From Lichenostomus cassidix (Eukaryota; Chordata; Aves; Passeriformes; Meliphagidae), in the NCBI GenBank assembly GCA_008360975.2, contig CM039211.1, forward strand, positions 8,059,522 to 8,123,521: a stretch of DNA of 64,000 nucleotides, written 5' to 3'. Position 1 is the first letter of the stretch, and the number at the start of each line of letters is the position of its first letter. The notes beneath the pieces are model-generated. The model made no database searches. It saw nothing but the letters and a program-made list of their open reading frames with translations, and was not told the origin of the DNA. Of this stretch, positions 33,995 through 44,700 are shown piece by piece. A program made the translations under genes and the position numbers.

Positions 33995-34450
33995 ACGTCT
34001 GACCCACAAAGATACACGGCTTTGGTTGACACCGGCGCTCAGTGCACCCTGATGCCATCCAGGTATGTGGGGACCGAATCCATTTCTATTTCTGGGGTGA
34101 CAGGAGGATCCCAGCAGCTGACTGTACTGGAAGCTGAAGTGAGTTTAACTGGGAACGAGTGGCAGAAACACCCCATTGTGACTGGTCCAGACGCCCCATG
34201 CATCCTCGGCATAGATTATCTCAGGAGTGGATATTTCAAAGACCCAAAGGGACATCGCTGGGCTTTTGGGATAGCAGCCGTAGAGACAGAAGACATAAGA
34301 CAACTGAATAGCCTGCCCGGTCTCTCAGATAACCCGTCTGCTGTAGGACTACTGAGAATTGAAGAACAGCGGGTACCAATTGCTACAGCAACAGTGCATC
34401 GCCGGCAATACCGCACTGACAGAGACTCTGTGGCCCCATCCATAAGATGA
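33920..34450 (+). CDS. ERVL protease region, expressed by readthrough of gag
   Basis: The frame of gag continues past its UAG for 176 codons to TGA 34448-34450. It has no ATG of its own near the start, supporting synthesis as a Gag-Pol extension. The aspartic protease motif LVDTGA has its catalytic Asp at 34028-34030, with the second-half motif CILGIDYL near 34200-34223 as in retroviral proteases (flap region between). This enzyme cleaves Gag and Pol. The frame leaves pol at a C run (34434-34437): RT continues in the +1-offset frame, so an apparent single-base loss there separates protease from RT. Otherwise intact. Confidence 0.85.
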   Translation, partial: RSPASSQVEESDNRIYWTVWIRWPGTSDPQRYTALVDTGAQCTLMPSRYVGTESISISGVTGGSQQLTVLEAEVSLTGNEWQKHPIVTGPDAPCILGIDYLRSGYFKDPKGHRWAFGIAAVETEDIRQLNSLPGLSDNPSAVGLLRIEEQRVPIATATVHRRQYRTDRDSVAPSIR

Positions 34451-37092
34451 TTCGGGATCTGGAGAGCCAAGGGGTGGTCAGCAAGGCTCACTCACCCTTT
34501 AACAGCCCTATATGGCCGGTGCGTAAGTCCAGTGAAGAATGGAGACTGACGGTGGATTACCGTGGCCTGAATGAAGTCACACCACCACTGAGTGCTGCTG
34601 TACCGGACATGTTGGAACTTCAGTATGAGCTGGAATCCAAGGCAGCAAAGTGGTATGCGACCATTGATATTGCCAATGCCTTTTTCTCCATTCCTCTGGC
34701 AGCAGAGTGTAGGCCTCAGTTTGCTTTCACCTGGAGAGGTGTGCAGTACACGTGGAACCGACTGCCCCAGGGGTGGAAGCACAGTCCCACCATCTGCCAT
34801 GGACTGATCCAGGCTGCACTGGAAAAGGGTGAGGCTCCAGAACATCTGCAGTATATTGATGACATCATTGTGTGGGGGGACACAGCAACGGAAGTATTTG
34901 GGAAAGGAGAGAAAATCATCAGAATTCTCCTGGAAGCCGGTTTCGCCATCAAGAAGAGTAAAGTCAAGGGACCTGCCCGAGAGATCCAGTTCCTGGGAGT
35001 AAAGTGGCAAGACGGACGGCGTCAGATTCCTTCTGAGGTCATCAATAAGATCATCGCGATGTCTCCACCAACCAACAAGGAGACGCAAGCTTTCCTAGGC
35101 GCCATAGGCTTTTGGAGAATGCACATCCCTGAGTACAGCCAGATCGTGAGTCCTCTCTACCTCATAACCCGCAAGAAGAACGATTTCCACTGGGGCCCTG
35201 AACAGCAGCAAGCCTTCACCCAGATCAAACAGGAGATCGCTCATGCGGTAGCCCTGGGACCAGTCAGGACAGGACCAGAGGTAAAGAATGTGCTCTACTC
35301 TGCAGCCGGGAGCCATGGTCTGTCCTGGAGCCTTTGGCAGAAGGTGCCTGGTGAGACCCGAGGCCGACCACTGGGATTCTGGAGTCGAAGTTACAGAGGG
35401 TCTGAAGTCAACTACACTCCCACCGAGAAAGAAATCTTGGCAGCTTACGAAGGAGTCCAAGCTGCCTCAGAGGTGATCGGCACAGAAGCACAACTTCTCC
35501 TTGCACCCCGACTGCCAGTGCTGGGGTGGATGTTCAAGGGAAGGGTTCCCTCTACCCACCATGCCACTGATGCCACGTGGAGCAAATGGATTGCCCTCAT
35601 CACACAGCGCGCCCGTATTGGAAACCCGAATCACTCTGGGATTCTGGAAATCATAACAAACTGGCCTGAAGGTGAGACTTTTAAATTATCTTCAGAAGAA
35701 GCAGAGGAGCAAGTAGCACGTGCCGAGGAAGCACCCCCGTATAACGAGCTGCCGGAGAGTGAAAGACGCTATGCCCTCTTCACCGACGGTTCCTGCCGAA
35801 TTGTAGGTACAGATCGGAAATGGAAAGCTGCAGTGTGGAGCCCCACACGACAAGCTGTACAGGCTACCGAGGGACAAGGTGGATCGAGTCAGGTCGCAGA
35901 GCTTAAAGCCATCCAACTGGCTTTGGATATTGCCGAACGAGAGAAATGGCCAAGGCTTTATCTCTACACCGACTCCTGGATGGTAGCCAATGCACTGTGG
36001 GGATGGTTAGATCGCTGGAGAAAGGCTAACTGGCAGCGCAGAGGAAAACCCATCTGGGCCGCTGAGATTTGGCAGGACATTGCCACCCGGGCAGAAAAGC
36101 TGACTGTGAAAGTTCGACACGTGGATGCACATGTACCCAAGAGTCGGGCTAATGAAGAGCATTGTAACAACGAGCATGTGGACCGAGCTGCCAAGGTGAA
36201 AGTGTCACAGGTGGATCTGGACTGGCAGCACAAAGGAGAGTTATTTCTAGCTCGTTGGGCCCATGATGCCTCTGGTCATCAAGGGAGAGATGCGACATAC
36301 AGGTGGGCTCGTGACCGAGGGGTGGACTTGACCATGGACAACATCTCACAGGTCATCCACAGCTGTGAGACTTGCACTGCAATCAAACAGGCCAAGCGGG
36401 TGAAGCCTCTGTGGTATGGTGGACGATGGTCAAAGTACAGGTATGGGGAAGTATGGCAAGTTGACTACATCACCCTTCCCCAAACCCGCCAAGGAAAGCG
36501 CTACGTGTTGACCATGGTGGAAGCAACCACGGGATGGTTAGAGACCTACCCTGTGCCTCATGCTACTGCCCGGAACACCATCTTGGGTCTGGAAAAGCAA
36601 GTCCTGTGGAGACATGGTACCCCTGAGAGAATCGAGACTGACAATGGAACCCATTTCAAGAATGGCCTCATAAGCACCTGGGCTAGAGAACACGGAATTG
36701 AATGGATATACCATATCCCCTATCATGCACCAGCTGCCGGGAAAGTTGAACGGTGCAACGGAATACTTAAGACAACTTTGAAGGCACTTGGCGGGGGAAC
36801 CTTCAAAAATTGGGAACTGAACTTAGCAAAGGCCACCTGGATGGTTAACACAAGGGGTTCTATCAATCGAGCCGGTCCTGCCGAATCCGAACCTTTGCAC
36901 ACAGTGGATGGAGATAAAGTCCCTGTGATACACGTAAGAGGTTTCTTAGGAAAGACGGTTTGGATTAGTCCCACCTCAGGCAAAGGCAAACCCATCCGTG
37001 GAGTGGTTTTTGCCCAAGGACCTGGTTATACTTGGTGGGTGATGCAGGCAGATGGGGAAACCCGTTGTGTACCACAAGGAGCCTTATCTTAA
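34447..37092 (+). CDS. ERVL Pol: reverse transcriptase, RNase H, integrase
   Basis: One open frame of 881 codons (the listed Met is internal to the natural polyprotein). RT: DYRGLN (37-42), catalytic Asp 74 in TIDIANAFF, LPQGW (106-110), YIDD (136-139). RNase H: TDGS with Asp 447, Glu 485, YTDS with Asp 509, Asp 579. Integrase: zinc-binding His 606, His 611, Cys 640, Cys 643; D,D(35)E core Asp 673, Asp 732, Glu 768; SH3-like tail to residue 881. All key catalytic residues are present with no internal stop. It copies and integrates the element. The defect is the 1-base frame break just upstream (34434-34447), which would prevent translation as part of Gag-Pol. Confidence 0.93.
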   Translation: MIRDLESQGVVSKAHSPFNSPIWPVRKSSEEWRLTVDYRGLNEVTPPLSAAVPDMLELQYELESKAAKWYATIDIANAFFSIPLAAECRPQFAFTWRGVQYTWNRLPQGWKHSPTICHGLIQAALEKGEAPEHLQYIDDIIVWGDTATEVFGKGEKIIRILLEAGFAIKKSKVKGPAREIQFLGVKWQDGRRQIPSEVINKIIAMSPPTNKETQAFLGAIGFWRMHIPEYSQIVSPLYLITRKKNDFHWGPEQQQAFTQIKQEIAHAVALGPVRTGPEVKNVLYSAAGSHGLSWSLWQKVPGETRGRPLGFWSRSYRGSEVNYTPTEKEILAAYEGVQAASEVIGTEAQLLLAPRLPVLGWMFKGRVPSTHHATDATWSKWIALITQRARIGNPNHSGILEIITNWPEGETFKLSSEEAEEQVARAEEAPPYNELPESERRYALFTDGSCRIVGTDRKWKAAVWSPTRQAVQATEGQGGSSQVAELKAIQLALDIAEREKWPRLYLYTDSWMVANALWGWLDRWRKANWQRRGKPIWAAEIWQDIATRAEKLTVKVRHVDAHVPKSRANEEHCNNEHVDRAAKVKVSQVDLDWQHKGELFLARWAHDASGHQGRDATYRWARDRGVDLTMDNISQVIHSCETCTAIKQAKRVKPLWYGGRWSKYRYGEVWQVDYITLPQTRQGKRYVLTMVEATTGWLETYPVPHATARNTILGLEKQVLWRHGTPERIETDNGTHFKNGLISTWAREHGIEWIYHIPYHAPAAGKVERCNGILKTTLKALGGGTFKNWELNLAKATWMVNTRGSINRAGPAESEPLHTVDGDKVPVIHVRGFLGKTVWISPTSGKGKPIRGVVFAQGPGYTWWVMQADGETRCVPQGALS

Positions 37093-37120
37093 GTGAGAAC
37101 TGTGTAGATGGTAATAGAAT

Positions 37121-37133
37121 AAGGGGTGGATAA
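37121..37133 (+). promoter_or_regulatory. Polypurine tract of the ERVL
   Basis: aaggggtggataa directly precedes the 3' LTR, interrupted by two T residues. Expected plus-strand primer site. Confidence 0.7.
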
Positions 37134-37644
37134 TGTCCTAGGTTGCAATATTGATGTAGTTAAGTATTCTATTACCACCAGCTGTGGGCCATTAGCTGCT
37201 ATCACCCACTCCGGATGACAGGCAATGGGCCATCCGTTAGCTATTATCACTTGCTAATGACCCACCCCGCATGACAGGCAATGGGCCATCAGGGACCCAC
37301 CGTGTGACTCATGGACTTATCTCATCCCATTGTGAGATGCTCTGCCGAGGAGGGAGGAGCCAGGTGTTCCCACCTGGATATAACCTGGCCTTGGAACTGC
37401 CTGAGCTAGCCCTGTCTACTGGGTTCCCAGAGGACAAGAGCTACCACTGGATCTTCAGCTGGAGACTAGACCTTCACAGGATCACCGCTTCAACTGGACT
37501 ACTTCAGTTGGACTGCTACTACCACCCTAACAGGGTGTTAGGTTGTATCTGACTTTGTCAGTGCTTTTCCTTGTATTATTTCACTTATTTTTAATTTCAA
37601 TCTTGACTTGTGATCTCCCACTGGTTTGTTTTCAAACCAATACA
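37134..37644 (+). repeat. 3' LTR of the ERVL
   Basis: 511 bp, TGTCCTAGG to CCAATACA, followed by the TATTC duplication. It differs from the 5' LTR by about eight substitutions and the loss of one C in a CCCC run (near 37327). The U3 repeat, hairpin and TATA box are all kept. Confidence 0.94.
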
Positions 37645-37649
37645 TATTC

Positions 37650-38936
37650 CTTGCATTTTCCCTGTATTTGACATTTTTGCACTTCCCTTTCTTTCCACCT
37701 GAGAAATATGAACAACTCTTCCACTGTACATAGAGAATAAACAAAATTCCCAAGACTTGTGACAAAGCCTTGCAAATTACCTTTTATCCGGCAAAATTTT
37801 ATTTGTAGCTTATAGAAGGAGCTCAGAACCTGAGCAGAATGAGATATTTTATCTTGGCAGGGGAAAAGTATATCCTCAGAGCTTACTGATATTACAACAA
37901 GCAGTAGCATTTTAAAATAATTTAACCATGTCTCTGATTTTGTTTTCTTCCCACTACAAAATTAAAGAAATTGCTAGCATATCCTTAAACCATTCTTTAG
38001 AAAGAGATTTAAGCTCAGTTTTCAAGAGATAAGCAATTGAGAAGTGGTAACCAATCCTTGGCATCTTTTGCCTCTCATCTTTGTTCTCCAATAGAGAAAA
38101 GATGCTCTTTGTAATGAGTTTTTTCCCTCCTACCAGCCCTCAGTGGTATCTAGGGAAAACAGTAAATTAAAGGTTGTTCCTGTGAATTATTGAGCATTTC
38201 CAACCTGGCTGAGGCAAAACAGATTTATGCTATGAAACCATGGCTCTTTGCACCTTGTCTGTACTGTATATATTGTCTGACACAACAAGATATGTCTCTC
38301 AAGCTTTCTCTCTCTGTTATATAGCCTATAAAGGTCAGAAGAGCTAAATCCAAACAAAACTGCATGGAGAAATGTCTCTATAGCTGAGTGACTACTAGCT
38401 GACCATAATAGCATCAGTTTAATAACACAAAATAAAATTACTTGGGCCACATAGCCAACCTACTATGTGTCAACCTGAAGCAAAGAAATAAGATTCAAAT
38501 TAGATTCTGTTTATGCTAGGACAACTCTAGTTTCCTTTTGGATGAGGTGAGCAGTCAGCCTTTGTTTATCTCCTGCATTTTAATTCTAGAAGGAAAACAT
38601 TTGGCTCCAATGTAATTCCGACAGCAAAATTTTCTCTTTCAAACCAAGCGTTAAATCCTAATATGGATTCTGTCATTGTGCCAGATCACTTGGCATAAGG
38701 AGAGTAATTAAACTATGAGATTTACTCAGGCCTTAGTATATAGTAGTTATGCACTATCTTAAAATTAATTTTGATAAGGATTTTTGGTTTTCCATGAAGT
38801 TTGAGACACCATTTTTCCTTTTTTCATAGCATAAAGCTAGAATAATGCTGCTAATGTCAGAAGAGATGACACAAATTGAAACGTGACAAGAGAGGGCCTT
38901 GGGACTGTCTCACTCCATGCTGAGTGTCTTAGTGTC
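37650..38936. other. Unique DNA, no gene seen
   Basis: AT-rich sequence between the ERVL and a CR1. Only chance reading frames. Confidence 0.55.
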
Positions 38937-39341
38937 AGTCATAGAATCACAGAATCTCCTGGATTAGAAAAGACACAAAAGATTCTGTTCCAACATCCCT
39001 GCTGTGGGCAGGGACACCTTTCACTAGACCAGGATACTCAGAGATCCATCCAGCCTGGCCTTGAATAATTGCAGGGATGGGGCATCCACAGCTTTTCTGG
39101 GCAACCTGTGCCAGGGCCTCACCACCCTCACAGAAAATAATTTCTTCTTATTATCTGATCCAGACCTACTCTCTCTCAGTTTGGAGCTATTTCCCCTTGC
39201 CCTGTCACTCCAAAGTCTTGTAAAAAATCTTTCTCCATCTTTCTTGTAGGCTGCCTTCAGGGACTGGAAGGCCACAGTTAGGTAACCCTAAGAGCCTTCT
39301 CTTTTCCAGGCAGAAAAGTCCCCATTGTCTCAGCCTTTCCT
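38937..39341 (-). repeat. CR1 LINE, antisense, 3' part
   Basis: Starts with the reversed CR1 tail (catagaatcacagaatc) and continues through standard antisense CR1 blocks: catccagcctggccttga, gggatggggcatccacagc, gggcaacctgtgccagggcc, ttccccttgccctgtcac. It is cut at 39341 by an LTR and resumes at 40008. Confidence 0.95.
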
Positions 39342-40001
39342 TGAGGTTTGTCACTCTGGGGAAAGCGGCAGGACCCCCGAAACCCCACGAAAAAGGGACG
39401 CCGCTGAGAACCCCCACGCTGGTCAGGGCTGGGCGGTGCTGGGACGCCGCGTGCACGCGGGAGCGGGTTGTTCCCGCGACAGAGCATGAGACAAGGCGAT
39501 TAGAAGATGCAGCTCTGTGCCTTAGAAATCCAGGGTTTATTAGGGTGCAGCGGGGCGGCGCAGGGTGCGTGGAGTCGGAAACGGTCGGAGGAGAGCGGAG
39601 CGCGGCTGGATCCGAAGGGGCAGAGCACAGAACGGAAGCAAACTGGGGGTTAAGAGTGAGTGTGGGATGGGAGGAGTTTGGAGAGGAGAGCCAAGCGGAA
39701 CGCGGAGGATACAGGATTGACAGGGAAGCCAGGGAATGGGGGTACAAGGGAGGAGGTTACAGAACTTTAAAAACCAATAATAAACCATGGGTAGAAGGAA
39801 CATTATAGCTATTAACTCCAAAAGGATAAAGAGGAGGGGAGATTCGGAACCCAATGCTCTTGTCCCCTGATGCGTATTTAGGAGGCTACCTGCAAGGTGT
39901 GCTGGGGGAACATCTTTTTGTCACCCTGAGCTAAAATCTTTTCAGACCCAGGGGGCTTCGTCAGGTACTTCAACCTCATCTGGGCTAATCTCACTGCTAC
40001 A
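39342..40001 (-). mobile_element. Antisense CpG-rich solo LTR inserted in the CR1
   Basis: 660 bp with TG...CA ends. Flanks are TTTCCT (39336-39341) and TCTCCT (40002-40007), a 6-bp TSD with one mismatch. The CR1 text is continuous across it (cagcctttcct to cctcacagcagagg). Minus-strand reading: starts TGTAGCAGTGAGATTAG, ends AAACCTCA, poly(A) signal AATAAA (complement at 39536-39541). The R/U5 part (39360-39640) is rich in CpG, with a perfect 12-bp palindrome cgcgtgcacgcg near 39451 and an adjacent inverted repeat (gcggga/tcccgc). Reading frames of 155-180 codons here are by-products of low stop density. Class II assignment inferred from the TSD length. Confidence 0.88.
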
Positions 40002-40480
40002 TCTCCTCACAGCAGAGGTGCTCCATCCCTCTGATCACCTTGGTGCCTCCTTTGGGCTCTCTCCAAGTCCTTCCTGTGCTGGGACCCCAGAGCTAAGGCT
40101 GCTCTGCAGGTTGGGTCTCACCAGAGCAGGGCAGAGGGGCAGAATCACCTCCCTGCCCTGCTGCCCACAGGGCTTTGGATGCAGCCCAGGACACACTTGG
40201 CTCTCTGGGCTGGCAGTGCCCATGGCTGGCTCATGTCCAGCTCTCACCCACAGCACCCCCAAGCCCTTCTGGGCAGAGCTGCTCTCCATCTGTTCATCCC
40301 CAGCCTGGGCTGGCACTGCAGTTTGCCCTGACCCAGGTGCAGCACCAGCACTCACTCTTGTTAAACCTCTGGAGATTCCCAGGGGCCACTTCTTGAGCTT
40401 GTCCAGTCCTTCTCTTGGTACCCTGCCCTTCAGCTTGGTTAGCTTGGTCATCTGAAGATTTGCATACTTGGTGAAATTGT
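40002..40480 (-). repeat. CR1 LINE, antisense, continuation
   Basis: Resumes the CR1 after the LTR: agaggtgctccatccctctg, gggaccccagagct, ggggcagaatcacctccctg, gatgcagcccaggacac, caccccc then aagcccttct, gacccaggtgcagcacc, and agcttggtt/gcatacttggtg at the end. About 10-15% diverged by eye from the typical family sequence. Confidence 0.93.
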
Positions 40481-41457
40481 ATATCAATGTGTTGGAATGG
40501 CAACATGCACTTTCCTCAGATGTGATATTTCCTCACATACAAGGCCCGAGGATATCAGAGTTAAATCTCAGCTTTATGCTGGGCTGTGTCACAGGCACTG
40601 ATTTCTCATTTAAAGAACCTGAAATCTATTTGCTGAAATGTACTACAAGATGCATAAATGATGTGCTGAAGCTGTTGGAGATCTCTTAGCTAATCTCAGA
40701 TGTGTTAATTAAAATAGAAGAGGTGCATAGGATATTTCAAAGGGATTTGGTATCTTGGGCACAACACGGTGTTAACAGGGCTGTAATCCTTCTGGTATCC
40801 AAGCAGCACACACAACACAGCTCTCCATGTAACCAAAACTCTGAAGAGTAGCTATGTTGGGGGTGGCAGGGAGGAAAATCTTATCAAAATCTTCTATTTT
40901 TTTCTCCTAGAAACAATTTTCAATATCAACACTAAAAGAGGGTGTGGAGTGCTGAACTCACAAAGATGTTTTAATAGCTCACAAAAGACCTTTTCTTCTT
41001 TTGTTGCTTGCTACTGCTCAAAGTCTACATGCACACCTGATTTAATGGTGCTGTAAAGGTTGAATAGTTACATGCTTCACAAATAACACATTAAACTACA
41101 GGTCTGGGGGAGAAATAGCCTAAAATGCACAATTGCTTTTAGAAGAAATCCTTAACCCCAACAGTAAAAGAAGTATAAAATGGAGACAAAGACAGATTTT
41201 GTGTCTTAAAAACGTGTGCACTCGGTTAAATACTTAAATTAGGAATTTGTATCACAAAAGCAATCCGAACTATAGCACCTACCCTGCTTTTGCTGAATGT
41301 CTTTAAGTGCAATGTACTCAGGCTCCCAAAGAAGGAATAAGAATAACACACTTTACTGGGGATGTCACAAGTGGAAATTGAAAGCCCTTCAGACACAATG
41401 AAATAATATTACACAACTTTGAATTTACTTCCTAAATTGAGTGGAGTAGTAGTGTTC
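40481..41457. other. Unique DNA, no gene seen
   Basis: No recognisable feature. Confidence 0.5.
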
Positions 41458-41545
41458 TGTTTTGGTTTGGTTTGATTTTTTGTGTATTTTTTTGTTAGCT
41501 CATTGGTGTTTTGGTTTTTGGTTGGTTTTTTTTTTTTTTGTGAGG
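41458..41545. repeat. T/TTTGG-rich low-complexity run
   Basis: A strand-biased stretch of T, TTTTGG and TTGG units ending in a T(14) run. It lies 60 bp from the A/AAAAAG repeat that follows; the two are imperfectly complementary and could fold back. Confidence 0.75.
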
Positions 41546-41607
41546 CTCTTACATGTTGAAGAACAGAAGCCTGATTTTGAACAAGCAAACAAAGAAGTCA
41601 CACACAC

Positions 41608-41707
41608 AAAAAAAAAAAAAAAAAAAAGAGAAAGAGAAAGAGAAAGAGAAAGAAAAAGAAAAAGAAAAGGAAAAAGAAAAAGAAAAAGAAAAAGGAAAAA
41701 AAAGAAA
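41608..41707. repeat. A/GAAAGA microsatellite
   Basis: A pure A run (about 21) followed by repeated agaaag and aaaaag units to about 41707. The lysine/glutamate/arginine reading frames it creates are artefacts. Confidence 0.92.
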
Positions 41708-44700
41708 AGCCACAGTTATTATCCATAGCTTAACTAACCATCCAGCTTGCATTGAGGCCAATGGCAGAGTTTTCCTATACCATTTATAATTAATTGTTCA
41801 GTAACTTTGACCAAATAATTTTTTTTTGAGAATACTGTACAGAAACCACAGCTTCTTTCTGCTTGTACATAGATGTTTGTGCTTATCTCCACAGAAAATT
41901 AGATTTGCAGAAATCAGAACCAGAAAGGACATTGGATTGTACTTCTAAACTGGTCTTCCACATACTACAGAGGTACATGCAGCATGCCTAAAAAATTATC
42001 TGCATGAAAGGCCATCACATAGAAAGATTAAAAGAAGCTACTGTTTTGCAGAAAGGCACTACTTCTTAAAGTGCCATTGCTAATACAAAATTCAATTTTT
42101 AGGGAAAAACACTGTTAACATGGGAATAAAATTGTCTTAGAAAACTCAATCAACAGCCTTATAAAATAATTTAATTGGAAAGGCACAGACATAATGCTCT
42201 AATGAAGTATTTTTCACCTTTAATTTCTATTATCTTGTACAAAAATATATTTGTTTCTCTGAGGAAAACATTGGTTTTCCACACATAGAAGTAATTTTAC
42301 AGCATAAACATATGTTCAATGCCTCCATGAATACACATTCCCCAAGTACATGTTTTCCACAAGTTATTTTGAACAGGCATTCTTCAAAATTTCTCTGATT
42401 CTTATACCTCTGCAAGGGTTCTAAGTAACTTTATTAGAGGCAGATTAAAAAATGCTTTGTGGGACTATTTTTTTGCCTCTGTCTTCAGAATTGCTCAGAC
42501 TGAGATAGGTTTTCAAGATCTTTCTACAGGACAGTTTGCCCCAAGATGAGCCTTCCATTCTCTTGCAACCTCTAAGCAATAAATATTGCTCTGCACAATC
42601 TCTTCAAGCAACATAAATCACAAAAGCAAGACACTAATATATCCTGGATGAGCACAGATCAGTCTACTGCATGGTATGACCTATTCTGTTCATGCGTAGA
42701 AAAAAATTGCATAAATAAATTAATTAATTCCCCAAAATATTTACCATTTTATGGAAGAAACAACAAAATTTTGCACTTTTACATATTTAAACCTCAGAGT
42801 TTTTTTCTGCTAAAATCCTGAAATAATGAGCATATTTTTTATAAAAGAAAAATTAATTTTTGCTGCACATGTTGTCATGGTGAGTAGACCACGCATTAAC
42901 TACAAAATAAAAATGTTCCCATTCATTGACAGATCTGAGTCAAAAATAAAGTAGACTGTGGGAGGTGGGGACATTGCTATATATATTTTGATCAGCAGCT
43001 GGATTGCTCAGTTAGGGTTAATATTAAAAGAAATCTTGTGAAAGTGGCAAAAATTGAAAATACAATGAATGGAAAACCCTGACTGTGACACTTATATTGT
43101 CATGCTGGAATTTTGATAAGCCATGTTTTTGTTCCCAGTAGAGAACCTTTCTCACGGTTCAAACCTTTTGAGCAACCGAGGCCGGAAGGTACATTTCTCT
43201 AGTATTGATTCAACTGTACTAATTGTGCTCTTGGCAATGTTGCCTACATCAGTTTGGGGTGTCCCTTTTCTTTCATTTGGGATGCTTGGAAATGCCTTCT
43301 GGTGTTGCTGTTTGACATATCTTTACTGAAGCTCAATTCTTCTTTTTTCATCTCAAATGGACTACTGCTGAGCAAACAGCTCTTTTTCTCTCCTGCATGC
43401 TTTCATGTGTGATAAGAAAGCAGTCATACAAGATGACAGATTTAGTTTTATCTTTATCTTCTGCTGAGTGACAATATCAGATTTATAATTAACTCTATTT
43501 TTTTTAACAGGGAAAGAAATCATCTGAAGTCTTCTTTTCCTTATAGTGCAAAACCAATTAGCTATCATATAAAATTACAATAGGATAAGGAAATGTTTTT
43601 CCCTTCAATAGTGATGAACTGAAAGCAAGCATGCACTGGGCAATGTAGCTTGAGTTGTCATGCATTTTTTTGAATATTTCAAGAATGTCTTCCCTTGTCT
43701 TCAGTGTAGCAGGGGAAACGAAACAGAAGGGTAATTTTCCACAAGAACAAATTGCTTTAAAGGGTAAGAAGGCAGAAATAGTACCATACAGGTTTGTAAA
43801 GACATTCACATATTCTATCTACCAGGGAGTTTCCCTTAAACATGTTTCTTTTTACATTTGACCTCTGTTTCAAATTCTGTTTCTGTTCTTTGTCACCTAT
43901 TTAATCTTTCTACTCATCATTTAATTATTAAGAATTTGGGGGTCTGTGCACTGCTGGAGAGCTGAATAGCTACTGAAATATTTTGAAGCACAACATTCAG
44001 CAGAGGGACAGCTTTCTCAAAACAATTTGTGGACAAAATATTAATGACAAGAAAAGAGGAAAATACCTGTGAGTTAAAACAGAGACCAAAAAATATGCCA
44101 ACGCTTGAGCAGATGAAGTAGATAATATACAGAAGTCTTAAACATTGACTTTTTATAGTAATAATAGATTCTCCTAGGAGATGAGGTGGTAATGTGTAAT
44201 GATTGCTAGACAATTGGTTCCTAAGTATCAGCATCATCTCAGATCCATTTTAAGAAGCTGTGCAAGCAAGGATAATGCTCCAACATGATACTGTATTAAT
44301 ATTGCTACTATATGTCAGATTAATAGCTGGTTGACCACATAATGGAGTTATATTTTTCAGAGGTTTTCTATAGGATACTGCCCTGATATATGCAAAAAAA
44401 AATTACTATATACTCTCAAAAATATCCTGGAGATCTCCTGAAGAGTGTCTATGACTTTAAGAACCATATTGTGTTTAGCTTGATTTATTACACCATTTAG
44501 ATCATCTGTGGAGTAGCATTCTATCCAAAGTCATGTAAGATCATCACACTCTTGCCCTTGTAGGCCAAAAGTATTTGAATATATTTGAAGAGACTTCAGA
44601 CAAGTACTCAATGTTTTACTAAAATTCAAAGCAAGCTATGAACAATTTGCAATGTGCATATTATTGGTAACTAGTTTTAATTTTATAACCCACACATCCA

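Larger units (their letters stand above)
31661..37644 (+). mobile_element. ERVL provirus, env-less, nearly intact
   Basis: A 5,984-bp provirus with TG...CA LTRs and TSD TATTC (31656-31660, 37645-37649). Order: LTR, tRNA-Lys1,2 primer site, gag, protease, RT, RNase H, integrase, polypurine tract, LTR. There is no env and no room for one: 28 bases separate the pol stop from the polypurine tract. No dUTPase is visible. The LTRs differ by about 8 substitutions plus one 1-base indel in 511 bp (about 1.6%), so insertion was recent compared with the ERV1. The class III (ERVL, spuma-related) assignment rests on the primer site, the 5-bp TSD and the Gag/Pol character. Confidence 0.94.

Noticed and set aside
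34492..35088. 198-codon minus-strand frame opposite ERVL pol
   Set aside because: Shadow of the RT frame; the plus strand has all RT motifs and the antisense product resembles nothing.
37093..37133. env or dUTPase in the ERVL
   Set aside because: Only 28 bases separate the pol stop from the polypurine tract, so no further gene fits.
39205..39854. Frames of 104-180 codons on both strands
   Set aside because: They lie across a CR1/LTR junction and in CpG-rich LTR sequence where stops are rare; no protein similarity.
40018..40487. 145- and 150-codon frames
   Set aside because: Both overlap the CR1 fragment. The plus frame is antisense to the LINE and the minus one is stop-poor CR1 text without an intact domain.
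41462..41789. Lys/Glu/Arg-rich frames (70-88 codons)
   Set aside because: Direct translation of an A/GA microsatellite.
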